From the NCBI RefSeq assembly GCF_004405105.1, contig NZ_SORW01000009.1:1-64000 (forward strand): 64,000 nt of DNA, given 5' to 3'. Made by a program: the position numbers and the translations under genes. Positions 33,772-42,051 of the stretch are shown here, in pieces (the stretch's first letter is position 1; each line of letters begins with the position of its first letter). The DNA is from Jeotgalibacillus sp. R-1-5s-1. GTDB lineage: Bacteria > Bacillota > Bacilli > Bacillales > Jeotgalibacillaceae. The notes below the pieces were generated by a model. That model saw only the letters and a list, made by a program, of their open reading frames with translations, was not told the DNA's origin and searched no databases.

Positions 33772-34050
33772 CTAAACTGGCAAATGTCATAGATAAGCTG
33801 ACAAAATTCCTAAATGAACTCATAAATCTGATTGACAACCTGACGAATTCTCATGCTAACCTCACGAATTCCCGCATCAACCTCACGTTCCATATAAATC
33901 AGGATCCCGCTGCTCAATCCCTTACATCACATAGGACTAAGGATACTAAACTCACATAACCGCCGCGGAACCTCACAAATCCTCACATCAAACTTACGAA
34001 TTTCGCTTCAAGCTCACAAACAATTACCCTAACCTTACAAATTCCAGCCT
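33772..34050 (+). repeat. Compound phased array C (CTCACGAATT-type boxes)
   Basis: The first block has boxes (the T of TCAC) at 33778, 33799, 33820, 33841, 33862 and 33883, all 21 bp apart. A degenerate stretch with weak boxes near 33914-33934 follows. The second block has boxes at 33952, 33973, 33994, 34014 and 34035 (steps 21, 21, 20, 21). Best units read AACCTCACGAATTCCCGCATC. It lies between the start of the XRE gene and the 3' end of the M14 gene. Confidence 0.75.
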
Positions 34051-34079
34051 CGGCCTTATCCTCTGATCTCTATTCTAAT

Positions 34080-34111
34080 GTAAAGTTCCCTTTACGTAAA
34101 GGAAACTTTAC
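34080..34111. repeat. 32-bp near-perfect palindrome
   Basis: GTAAAGTTCCCTTTAC directly abuts GTAAAGGAAACTTTAC; the two arms are reverse complements with one mismatch and no loop. It stands between array C and the M14 terminator. An operator or cruciform-forming site is possible; nothing shows which. Confidence 0.6.
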
Positions 34112-34121
34112 ACAAAAGACT

Positions 34122-34153
34122 AAAAAAACACCGCCAACTCAGTCAGCGGTGTC
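34122..34153 (-). terminator. Intrinsic terminator of the M14 peptidase gene
   Basis: Minus-strand ACACCGCTGAC... pairs with ...TTGGCGGTGT, followed by TTTTTTT. The stem core is ACACCGC/GCGGTGT. Confidence 0.85.
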
Positions 34154-34161
34154 TCTCTCAA

Positions 34162-35208
34162 TTATTCACTCTCATAAGGTCTTGTTGTCTGCGTAGCCAA
34201 CGTGTCCCAGAATGAGATGTCTGCATCAGCAATCGATCCATCTGAGATCGCCCGGACGGTTGCATCAAGCGTTGTGATGGTTTGTTTAATTAAATAACCG
34301 TTACTCTTCTGCCCTAATACATAGGAATCATAGAAATGATCAGACATGCCTCTCATTTCAAACAACAGCGTAGAAATGCCATACTCTACAGCGATGCCGT
34401 TCCGGCTGATCGTCTCAGCTGACCCTCCGTTGTACTTGCCGAGATGCCCCCAGCCAGTGGAGTCAACAGCGTCAAACACAACTGCGCCAAGCTGCTTTGA
34501 TTTCAGCAAAACATCTTCATCCACATTTGGTGTCGTTGGATAAAGAATTGAACCTGAAACGAGTTTGCCATCCCTTTCACTCTGTGCACCCTGGTGGTGA
34601 AGATCAATCATATAGTCTATATCATATTTCTGCATGACATTTTCGTGAAGCGCTTTTGTTTCCGGCTGGATTTTATCTACGTGATCACGGTTTAAATCAA
34701 CCTCAACTGCATTATAACGAGTCAGGTTGCGGTCTCCACTCGCTATGTAATCATCCAGCGAAAAATCGACGTCTCCCATCGCACCATCCGGATTCAGCAT
34801 CGGAACGATCAGAATATTAACTCCGTCCAGCACGCCCTTCATTTTACCGGTTCCCATATGTTTGATGAATTCGAGTGCCCCTTCTGTTGTCAGCTGCTCA
34901 TTACCATGCTGCTGAGTCAGGAATAGGATCGTCGGGTTTTCCGGATTTTTTATGTATTTTGCTACGTATAGATCCCGGCCCTTTACAGACTGGCCGATTA
35001 CTTCCACTTCCAGATCAGCCTGCTTCGCGTCCTGAGTCTTCAGGAATTCAGCCATTTCGGAGTATGTGTGAAGAATAGATGTATTGATGGTTTCATTCCC
35101 ACCATAGCCTGGTCCCTCACCGACCGCCTGTGCCTGCGGTGTTGTAAAAGCCGTTCCACTAAATGCTAAAGCTCCTGCTACGGATAATGCAATCATCTGT
35201 TTTTTCAT
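34162..35208 (-). CDS. Secreted M14 family zinc carboxypeptidase
   Basis: A 348-residue exported protein. The signal peptide reads MKKQMIALSVAGALAFSG with cleavage near AQA-VG. The zinc site is HGNE in FLTQQHGNEQLTTEGALE, with the later His in MIDLHHQGAQ, and GDRNLTRYN and DLNRDH give the substrate arginine region. It should trim C-terminal residues of peptides or cell-wall stems outside the cell. ATG 35208 is 6 nt after GAGGAGG. Confidence 0.85.
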   Translation of the reverse strand: MKKQMIALSVAGALAFSGTAFTTPQAQAVGEGPGYGGNETINTSILHTYSEMAEFLKTQDAKQADLEVEVIGQSVKGRDLYVAKYIKNPENPTILFLTQQHGNEQLTTEGALEFIKHMGTGKMKGVLDGVNILIVPMLNPDGAMGDVDFSLDDYIASGDRNLTRYNAVEVDLNRDHVDKIQPETKALHENVMQKYDIDYMIDLHHQGAQSERDGKLVSGSILYPTTPNVDEDVLLKSKQLGAVVFDAVDSTGWGHLGKYNGGSAETISRNGIAVEYGISTLLFEMRGMSDHFYDSYVLGQKSNGYLIKQTITTLDATVRAISDGSIADADISFWDTLATQTTRPYESE

Positions 35209-35347
35209 CATCTGCCTCCTCGTCATTTATTACCTTTTCAGCATATCAAACGACGAGGAAGCGCTTCCATAGGTTACCAGACACATTTTAGACACATATA
35301 AACCTTCGATTATGGAAATAAATTCATAAAAATAAGGAATTAGATGG

Positions 35348-35560
35348 TTATTTAGGAGGTCTAAGGGTTTCTCCTTCTAATTTTGAAATCTTTCTTCTCG
35401 TCACAATCAACCCCACATATCCAGCCAGAAAAGCCGGAATAAAGCTGATCCACAGGTAAAGCCATTCGTTCGTCAGGATCGAGATCAGCAAGAAGAATAT
35501 TGGCATGCCAAGCAGGACACTCCACGACACGATACGGGCAAGACGGATATTTTCGCTCAT
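35348..35560 (-). CDS. Small membrane protein
   Basis: A 70-residue protein with two helices (about 12-32 and 36-54) and a basic tail (VTRRKISKLEGETLRPPK). GGGAGG lies 7 nt before ATG 35560; the frame to 35593 has no site. No family recognised. Confidence 0.55.
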   Translation of the reverse strand: MSENIRLARIVSWSVLLGMPIFFLLISILTNEWLYLWISFIPAFLAGYVGLIVTRRKISKLEGETLRPPK

Positions 35561-35652
35561 CATAATTCCTCCCATCCTCATTCTCTTTTCCATACTATTC
35601 TTCCAGCCCCTGCTTATTTCCTGCTACACTGTAAATGAAAGGAATGATTAAT

Positions 35653-36105
35653 ATGAACATTGAACGTTTGCACTCCATTTCACCTGACGCAATGGACCTC
35701 CTGCTGTTGGCAGATCCATCAGAAGAAGTCATCCACAGCTATGTACATAGAGGTTTTTGTTATGCAGCTTATCTTAATGAATCATTAACTGGCATTTATG
35801 TCTTGCTGCCAACGCGACCCCAGACAATCGAACTCGTCAACATTGCTGTAGATGACAAATGCCAGGGGCAAGGTATCGGAAAGAAGCTCGTTTTACATGC
35901 CATTGAAGAGTCACGGAAGCTTCACTATCACACAATTGAAATCGGAACGGGTAACTCCAGCCTGCCTCAGTTAGGTCTTTATCAGAAGTGCGGGTTCAGG
36001 ATCACAGGTATTGATCACGATTTCTTCACTCGTCACTATTCAGAGCCTATTTTTGAAAATGGCATCCAGTGCAGGGATATGATCAGGCTGTCGATGGACT
36101 TATAA
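35653..36105 (+). CDS. GNAT family acetyltransferase
   Basis: A 150-residue GNAT protein with the acetyl-CoA loop CQGQGIGKKLV and a C-terminal LGLYQKCGFRITG. Its compact layout resembles YvbK-like single-domain enzymes; the substrate is unknown. AAAGGA lies 9 nt before ATG 35653, favoured over ATG 35635. Array B2 follows its stop. Confidence 0.82.
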   Translation: MNIERLHSISPDAMDLLLLADPSEEVIHSYVHRGFCYAAYLNESLTGIYVLLPTRPQTIELVNIAVDDKCQGQGIGKKLVLHAIEESRKLHYHTIEIGTGNSSLPQLGLYQKCGFRITGIDHDFFTRHYSEPIFENGIQCRDMIRLSMDL

Positions 36106-36150
36106 ATGCATTGACAGCCTTTAGCGAGCGGAATAGTCCGTATGTCACAA

Positions 36151-36272
36151 CCTGGTGAAACAAGTGCAAGAACTTTGGAACCTGCTCAATAATATTGCGA
36201 AACTCATCCAACATACTCTGAACCATCCGGTAAAGCCTGCGAACCTCGACTGAAATCCTGCGAACCCCTTCC
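36151..36272 (+). repeat. Phased box array B2 (TGCGAACC-type, 21-bp steps)
   Basis: GAAC/GAAA starts at 36157, 36178, 36199, 36220, 36241 and 36262, six boxes with exact 21-bp steps. The first is GAAACAAG and the last ATCCTGCGAACC, as in B1 and B3. It lies between convergent GNAT and DUF4870 genes. Confidence 0.85.
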
Positions 36273-36282
36273 TTGCCCCCCA

Positions 36283-36311
36283 CAAAAAAAAGAACGCTGA
36301 GCATCAGCGTC
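36283..36311 (-). terminator. Intrinsic terminator of the DUF4870 gene
   Basis: Minus-strand GACGCTGATGCTCAGCGTTC followed by a T8 tract. Confidence 0.88.
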
Positions 36312-36321
36312 CTCTAAACTA

Positions 36322-36684
36322 TCAGTGCATTTTTCGAAGCTGATCCTCAGCCATTTTACCAGCCATCGGCAAATGGTAACGTTCACCCTGATAGGCTTTT
36401 ACCATAAGCAGAATCCATAATACGAGTGCGATCGGACCAAGCAGCAGTGTCAGAATCCATCCGATAATGGGAATGAAGCCTGCAATAAGACTGATGACGA
36501 AAATAGCGCCGAACACAATGGTGGACTGCATGGCGTGAAAACGGATGTACTGATTTTCCTTTTCTACAAGAAGAAGTACGATGCCACTGACAAATCCGAA
36601 TAAGTAAGCCAGTAATCCTCCTGTGTTTTCCTGCAGACCGGTGGATGATTTTTTCATGCCTGTACCTGGATTGCCCTGTACCAC
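36322..36684 (-). CDS. DUF4870 domain membrane protein
   Basis: A 120-residue protein with three helices, led by GGLLAYLFGFVSGIVLLLVEKENQYIRFHAMQS, the usual DUF4870/YtmA-like signature. The GTG at 36684 has GGAGGG 6 nt upstream. Function unknown; related proteins are membrane-stress associated. Confidence 0.8.
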   Translation of the reverse strand: MVQGNPGTGMKKSSTGLQENTGGLLAYLFGFVSGIVLLLVEKENQYIRFHAMQSTIVFGAIFVISLIAGFIPIIGWILTLLLGPIALVLWILLMVKAYQGERYHLPMAGKMAEDQLRKMH

Positions 36685-36863
36685 AGCTTTCCCTCCTTTT
36701 ATTTTGGGCTCAGGATGAACGTCGCGGCAAAAATAACTAAATATTCTGTAAATTAATTATAAGCCGTTCGACAAAACTCGTCAATCTGCATTTCAGACCA
36801 GCACATTCACACGCTTGTAAAAAGATTTGTTTGGGTATACTCGAAAAGAGTGGAGGTGACGGG

Positions 36864-38399
36864 ATGGCAACTCGTTGGATTTTTGGCAGTCAGTTAAATC
36901 ATCAGCTGCCAATTGTGAAAGATGCCGATCAGGACAAGGATGTCTTTTTATTTGTGGAAGCCCATTCACGCTCCACCTGGCAGTCTTATCATAAACAGAA
37001 GCTGATACTCATCTTCTCGGCTATGCGTCATTTTGCAGAAGAGCTGAAAGAAAAAGGGTATACAGTTGATTACCGTGAAGCAGATTCGTTTCAGGATGCC
37101 TGGGAAAACCACCGGGATGAATATAAACCTGAACAAATTTATTACACGGCACACACTGATTACCGGATGAAAAAGGCGATGGAAAAGTGGCAGGAGTCTC
37201 TGCCTGAAAATATAGAAGTAACCGTGCTTTCTGATCAGCCTCTCTTTCTTTTAACGGCTGAAGAAGCACAGCAGGAGCTTAAAGGTGACGGCCCATGGAA
37301 GATGGATCCGTTTTATAGAAAACTGAGGAAGCGTTACAGCGTTCTGGTTGAGGATGACAAGCCGGTGGGCGGAAAATGGTCGTTTGATCAGGACAACAGA
37401 AAATCGGCAAAGTCAGGCACTTCATTCCCAAAAGAAAAGTCTTTCCGGCCTGACGACATCACAAAAGAGGTCATGAAAAAAGTCGCTGAATTATTCGGTG
37501 ACAACCCCGGAGATCTCGAACCATTCAGGTGGCCGGTGACAAGGAAAGAGGCACTTCAGGCATTAAATCACTTTTGCAAAGAACGCGTTGAGACGTTTGG
37601 TACCTATCAGGATGCGATGCTGATTGATAACCCGTATATGTCTCATTCTTTATTGTCTTCATCTGTCAACATTGGGCTGATCACACCTCTTGAGGTCATT
37701 GAAAAAGCAGAGGACGCCTATTCAAACGGCGCACCGCTCAATTCTGTTGAAGGGTTTATCCGTCAGATCCTTGGCTGGAGGGAATATATAAGGGCTGTTT
37801 ATCTGAAAACGATGCCGGGTTACAAAAAAGTGAATGAATTGAATCATCAGGTAGATTTGCCGTCGTTTTTCTGGGATGGACAGTCCAACATGACATGCAT
37901 GGAGCAATCATTAAAGCCAGTCGTAACCTCAGGATATAATCACCATATACAACGCTTGATGGTACTCGGTAATTTCGCCAATCTGTTTGGCATCTCACCA
38001 CAGCAGACAGCTGACTGGTTTAACGAAATGTATATTGATGCCTATGACTGGGTAGTGTTGCCGAATGTGCTAGGGATGGCGCTATATGCGGACGGAGGCA
38101 AGCTCTCTACGAAGCCGTATGTGTCGTCAGGTAAATACATTCACAAAATGAGTGATTACTGCACATCCTGTCAATACAATGTCAATCATCAGCTTGAAGA
38201 CGATGCCTGTCCATTTAACGCGCTGTACTGGAACTTTCTCGACCGTCACGCTGAAAAGCTGAGCCGTAATCCAAGAATGGGTTTGATCTACAGTCAGTGG
38301 AGTAAAAAAGAAGAGTCAAAGAAAAATGATATTCGTAAAAAGGCAGCTGCTTTAAAACAGGAGCTTGCGAATGGACGATTCCATGAAAAAAAGGAGTGA
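36864..38399 (+). CDS. FeS-BCP type cryptochrome/(6-4) photolyase
   Basis: A 511-residue protein of the FeS-BCP (PhrB/CryB) group. It starts with the DPRP fold (RWIFGSQLNHQLP) and has GWREYIR and YNHHIQRLMVLGNFA in the FAD region. The four cysteines expected for the [4Fe-4S] cluster are visible: MTCMEQS, then CTSCQY, then ACPFNALYW. These enzymes repair (6-4) photoproducts or act as photoreceptors. ATG 36864 has GGAGGTGACGGG upstream; the frame to 36831 does not. A second, different photolyase lies at 44379-45881. Confidence 0.9.
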   Translation: MATRWIFGSQLNHQLPIVKDADQDKDVFLFVEAHSRSTWQSYHKQKLILIFSAMRHFAEELKEKGYTVDYREADSFQDAWENHRDEYKPEQIYYTAHTDYRMKKAMEKWQESLPENIEVTVLSDQPLFLLTAEEAQQELKGDGPWKMDPFYRKLRKRYSVLVEDDKPVGGKWSFDQDNRKSAKSGTSFPKEKSFRPDDITKEVMKKVAELFGDNPGDLEPFRWPVTRKEALQALNHFCKERVETFGTYQDAMLIDNPYMSHSLLSSSVNIGLITPLEVIEKAEDAYSNGAPLNSVEGFIRQILGWREYIRAVYLKTMPGYKKVNELNHQVDLPSFFWDGQSNMTCMEQSLKPVVTSGYNHHIQRLMVLGNFANLFGISPQQTADWFNEMYIDAYDWVVLPNVLGMALYADGGKLSTKPYVSSGKYIHKMSDYCTSCQYNVNHQLEDDACPFNALYWNFLDRHAEKLSRNPRMGLIYSQWSKKEESKKNDIRKKAAALKQELANGRFHEKKE

Positions 38400-38423
38400 C
38401 CCTGCACGGCCGCTCCTCATGAT

Positions 38424-38813
38424 TCATTTTCTAAGCATGTACAAAAAATCAACGAAACGTGAGGCCACCGGGAAGATCGCCTCTTCCTGGTTTTCATACA
38501 CCTGATCTCTTGAGACATAAATAATCTGCGGTTCTTCCAGCCTGCCCCGGTCAAAATAAAAACACAGCCAGTCCCCATCCACAGTTTCTGCAAAAGGATA
38601 CATACCCTCCTGCAGTTCTTCGGCAAGGGCTGTTTCATGCATTGAGAACAGATTAACAGCCTCTGTTTCAATGGCGGGATAAAACTGTGCGATCGGCACG
38701 GAGGTATCATCCTGATAAAAATATAGCGCGCTGTGCTCTACAATTTCAGGATAACTGTTGACATACTCAGGCGGGAGGGTAATATTCAGCTTTCTTTCAA
38801 TGTCACTCACCAA
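38424..38813 (-). CDS. SUKH/SMI1-like protein (tentative)
   Basis: A 129-residue soluble protein. ERKLNITLPPEYVNSYPE at the start and the later GDWLCFYFDRGRLEEPQIIYVSRDQ follow the SMI1/KNR4 (SUKH) pattern. Members serve as toxin immunity proteins or protein-protein adaptors; no toxin gene is beside it. A TTG start is used, with GGGGGGT 6 nt upstream; GTG 38810 is an alternative. Confidence 0.55.
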   Translation of the reverse strand: MVSDIERKLNITLPPEYVNSYPEIVEHSALYFYQDDTSVPIAQFYPAIETEAVNLFSMHETALAEELQEGMYPFAETVDGDWLCFYFDRGRLEEPQIIYVSRDQVYENQEEAIFPVASRFVDFLYMLRK

Positions 38814-38960
38814 CGATGAACCCCCCTCGGTTCAGTTTCACCAGACGGCCTGATAACGGTTAAAGAGTTAACGTCTATTTAAACGGGGCGGATCATATTC
38901 TATACCTGTTTTTGTGTTCGTTCAAACGAAGATTTCAGAAATTTTACAAATTATTCATGA

Positions 38961-39557
38961 TTACTTCAACGTTTCACGATCCGTAACCGTTGTTAAATGA
39001 TCAATCAGATTGTAATCTCCAATCGCCCACTTTTGATCTTTAAAATGAAAATGGGAAATACCCGCATTTTCAAGCCGTGTTTTTCCGGAACCGATCTCAC
39101 CTTCTGATAAGATCGAGAGAATCGCGTTAATCACCGCGCCATGCGCCACGAGAATGACCCGCTTATCCGGATAATGTTCCGTGATGTGTTTGAGTCCTTT
39201 TTTCAATCTGTCATGAAAAACTTCAACCGTTTCCTCATTCGGATATTTCCGCTCAGGGAATGTATTTGCCCGCTCATCCTGCGTCATTCCCTCTGCATCA
39301 CCAAATGTACGCTCGATAAATTCCTCAATTTCAATGACCGGCAACTGAACTTCTTGTGCAATCAGATCTGCTGTTTCACGCGCTCTGCTTAATGGGCTGG
39401 ATAAGATTACATCCCATTGGTCCTTTTTCAGATGAGCGGCTGTGATCCGCGCCTGCCGTCTTCCTTTTTCATTGAGCGGGATATCCGTCTGGCCCTGCAG
39501 TCTGCGCTCTGCATTCCAGTCCGTTTCACCATGTCTGATCATACATAAAATCGTCAT
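38961..39557 (-). CDS. Histidine phosphatase family protein
   Basis: A 198-residue phosphoglycerate mutase-like phosphatase. The active site MIRHGETDWNAERRLQG, the middle SSPLSRARETADL and the second His in VILVAHGAVINA are all intact. The length suits small cytosolic phosphatases such as PhoE or CobC types. Substrate unknown. Confidence 0.87.
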   Translation of the reverse strand: MTILCMIRHGETDWNAERRLQGQTDIPLNEKGRRQARITAAHLKKDQWDVILSSPLSRARETADLIAQEVQLPVIEIEEFIERTFGDAEGMTQDERANTFPERKYPNEETVEVFHDRLKKGLKHITEHYPDKRVILVAHGAVINAILSILSEGEIGSGKTRLENAGISHFHFKDQKWAIGDYNLIDHLTTVTDRETLK

Positions 39558-39614
39558 GTCAAATGCCCCCTATTTCTTCTGTACACGTATTTTAGCACGT
39601 TTTAAAAACAGGGT

Positions 39615-40043
39615 TCACGACAGACTCTTTCGAAACGAATAACTTACGCGGCTGAAATCCATTTTCTGTTCATAAAACCGGTGGGCATCCGTTCGCTGAA
39701 CTCCTGATTCTAAGGCGATACAATGCGCACCACGCTGCTGACCCCAGTTTTCCAGGTACGTTAAAAGCTTTTCACCATATCCTTTCGAGCGGTGACGGTC
39801 TGCCGTGACCAGATCATAAACAAATACATGTTTATTCAGGTACAGGTTCGTTTTAATTGCCACTCCAGCAAGACTGGTCAGCTCACCGTCATCATAACAG
39901 CCAAAAAGCTGATAATCCTCATGCTGCATTTGCTGAACGAGTTCGATGAATTCCTCTTCTGATAAATGTGTGCGAAGCTCTTTCATTACTGGGTACGCTT
40001 CTTTTAACTCTTCTACTGTAGATAACTCTTTCATGTGCATCAT
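39615..40043 (-). CDS. GNAT family acetyltransferase
   Basis: A 142-residue GNAT protein with YDLVTADRHRSKGYGEKLLTYL (loop HRSKGYG) and a C-terminal AHRFYEQKMDF. AAAGGAG lies 7 nt before the ATG. It follows a small membrane gene on the same strand by 17 bp. Substrate unknown. Confidence 0.83.
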   Translation of the reverse strand: MMHMKELSTVEELKEAYPVMKELRTHLSEEEFIELVQQMQHEDYQLFGCYDDGELTSLAGVAIKTNLYLNKHVFVYDLVTADRHRSKGYGEKLLTYLENWGQQRGAHCIALESGVQRTDAHRFYEQKMDFSRVSYSFRKSLS

Positions 40044-40060
40044 GGTAATACTCCTTTATG

Positions 40061-40339
40061 CTACGGCATTGAATGCTGAATTCCCTCAATGACTAAAGAG
40101 AGAAACACGAGCGCCAGCATCCCTCCGGTTGATATAAATAACATTGTTTTTTGCATAGGATGCTTGATCCCTCTCAGTTCTTGTCTGTAAAGGATGGCAA
40201 AATACAGGACACCACCAATGGTTGCTGATCCCCAAACGATCATTCCCGGCAAGGTAACCAGCCATTCCCACTGAGTCAGCCAGATCAGAAAAATAATAAT
40301 ATGTACGATCACTAAAAACCCCGTACTAAAAACTTTCAC
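40061..40339 (-). CDS. Three-helix membrane protein
   Basis: A 92-residue protein with helices at about 4-24, 32-50 and 66-86. It overlaps the upstream VOC gene by 14 bp, and a GNAT gene follows at 17 bp, so VOC, membrane protein and GNAT form one operon. No family recognised. Confidence 0.62.
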   Translation of the reverse strand: MKVFSTGFLVIVHIIIFLIWLTQWEWLVTLPGMIVWGSATIGGVLYFAILYRQELRGIKHPMQKTMLFISTGGMLALVFLSLVIEGIQHSMP

Positions 40340-40745
40340 GACTTCCTCTCCTTTTAAAATCCGGGCTTAATTCACTCCAGACGTCAAAGCGATTTCCATC
40401 CGGATCTTCAAATACAACATTTCTCCCTGCATGACCTCTGTTTTCGACATGGCCGACTGTAACCCCTTTTTTCAGCAATAAGTCTCTGAACTCCTCCAGC
40501 CGCTTAAGTCCGTCTACTTCAAAGGTCATCGCAAAACGGTTGTGACCTTGATAATCCTTAAAATTCAAAGTTTCACCCGGCAGGCTTTTAACAAGAAAAA
40601 AACTCTGGTCCGCCAGATCCACAATGGCTTTCTCTTCATCCTCATGATTGATCGTGGCACCAAGTATCTCCTCATACCAGACGGCTGCGTTTCGAACATG
40701 TTGCACTGGTAGATAAATCGTTCCGACCCGTTTTAACAACGACAT
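40326..40745 (-). CDS. VOC family protein
   Basis: A 139-residue glyoxalase-fold protein: VGTIYLPVQHVRNAAVWYEEILG at the start and NVVFEDPDGNRFDVWSE at the end. GGAGGG lies 6 nt before ATG 40745; the frame to 40787 has no site. Activity unknown; possible metal ligands are not all present. Confidence 0.8.
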   Translation of the reverse strand: MSLLKRVGTIYLPVQHVRNAAVWYEEILGATINHEDEEKAIVDLADQSFFLVKSLPGETLNFKDYQGHNRFAMTFEVDGLKRLEEFRDLLLKKGVTVGHVENRGHAGRNVVFEDPDGNRFDVWSELSPDFKRRGSRESF

Positions 40746-40825
40746 GACAATCCCTCCTGATAAATTGATAGTATCACTTAATGACAATACTAGTAAGCTG
40801 CATTTCCCAATTTCAGGTGGTGGAG

Positions 40826-41020
40826 AGTGATGGAATTTTGTTACGTTATGAGGGGAATGTTATCCCGGTATGAAGGAATTCACCTGTCGAAATAAAGGAA
40901 AAATGACCGCTCTCAGGGCTAGTGAAGGAATCATTTTCCTGAACGATCGAATACATTTTTCAAACGAAGGAAATCATTTTTCAAAAGCCTTAATCCCACT
41001 CACCAATGATGGAATTCCAC
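40826..41020 (+). repeat. Phased box array A3 (nine GGAAT-like boxes)
   Basis: Boxes start at 40832, 40853/4, 40875, 40896/7, then after 30 bp at 40927, 40948, 40969, 40990 and 41011. It shares the 4 + 5 layout with A1 and A2 and ends in AATGATGGAATTCC. It lies between the start of the VOC gene and the 3' end of the small GNAT gene. Stop codons interrupt the frame that is open in A1. Confidence 0.85.
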
Positions 41021-41087
41021 CCCGCTACCATTTACAGCCCAGCCACAACAAAAAAGCACCGGAACCACGCCCCGGCACTTCTCACAC

Positions 41088-41360
41088 TTATTTCACAAGA
41101 ACATCCTGTAAATGCTGATGCTGATCAATCGTCTTTTTCGCAAACGGGCAAAGTGGCACAATCATTTTCCCCTGCTCCCTTGCATGCTGTACCACACGTT
41201 CCACCAGTTGAAGACCCATACCCTGTCCTCTTAAATCATCAGAAACAAATGTATGATCTATAATAAAGCGCTGGTCGCCTGCAGGTACAAACGTAATTTC
41301 AGCGGAAGGTTGAGACTCTTCTCCAACATAAAACTTATTCACTGTCTGCTTAATTTCCAT
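41088..41360 (-). CDS. Small GNAT-like N-acetyltransferase (YjdJ-like)
   Basis: A 90-residue minimal GNAT protein: IIDHTFVSDDLRGQGMGLQLVERVV with the loop RGQGMG, then MIVPLCPFAKKTI. This short form matches the GCN5-like YjdJ/GTLD-type domain. It begins 18 bp after the ferredoxin-CDGSH gene, so they form a pair. ATG 41360 is preferred over GTG 41372. Confidence 0.8.
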   Translation of the reverse strand: MEIKQTVNKFYVGEESQPSAEITFVPAGDQRFIIDHTFVSDDLRGQGMGLQLVERVVQHAREQGKMIVPLCPFAKKTIDQHQHLQDVLVK

Positions 41361-41377
41361 CACATCACCCACTCCAT

Positions 41378-41785
41378 TCAGGATTTCTTTGCATGGCTTA
41401 AATCACAGAACGGTTTGTTCCCCGATAGCCCACAGCTGCATAATGAAGCTCTTGTGCAATGAATCGTTTCATCACCGTGACGAATCGTCAAATCTCCCCG
41501 GACAAAATATACGCCGTCCGGCTGAACTTCTACAACCGCATGATCCAGTGGCTGCTCGTTCTGTCCACCATCTTTTCGAACATACTCCAGCGCACCACTT
41601 GGACATTGCTCGACTGTATAAGCGACATCAGAGGCCTGTGCCTGATCGGGTTCTACCCACGGCCGTTTTTTCGTATCAAAAACAGTTGGAAGATTCTTCA
41701 CACATCTGCCTGCATGAATACACCGTTCCGGATAAAAACGAACATCAATTTCCTCACCTGTATAAAGCTTACCTTCACTTGCCAT
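41378..41785 (-). CDS. Ferredoxin-like and CDGSH iron-sulfur fusion protein
   Basis: A 135-residue protein. The N-terminal half (RCIHAGRCVKNLPTVF and VEQCPSGALEYV) is the Fer4_19 type, a divergent ferredoxin with too few cysteines for a normal cluster. The C-terminal half holds the CDGSH site CSCGLSGNKPFCDLSH (three Cys and His for a [2Fe-2S] cluster). A redox or electron-transfer role is likely. GGAGG lies 7 nt before ATG 41785. Confidence 0.88.
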   Translation of the reverse strand: MASEGKLYTGEEIDVRFYPERCIHAGRCVKNLPTVFDTKKRPWVEPDQAQASDVAYTVEQCPSGALEYVRKDGGQNEQPLDHAVVEVQPDGVYFVRGDLTIRHGDETIHCTRASLCSCGLSGNKPFCDLSHAKKS

Positions 41786-42051
41786 ATGAATTCCTCCTTT
41801 TGAAGAGCGTTCCATCGACTGAGTGACAAAAGAGGTTCTTAACATGATTTTACATCTTTCGCGCACAATAGGCGATTTTTAGTTCATATTGTTATGCTGC
41901 TTCTATGAGTGAAGGCTTCCCGTCCGCAATCAAAGTAAGCACTCCCAGAAGATTGAAAATTGACCCTTATTCAGATTGCATGATAGCTTGAAACAAAGAG
42001 GAAATATCAGCATTTCTTTTTTGTTCTGACATCCAAAGGAGATGACCTCAA

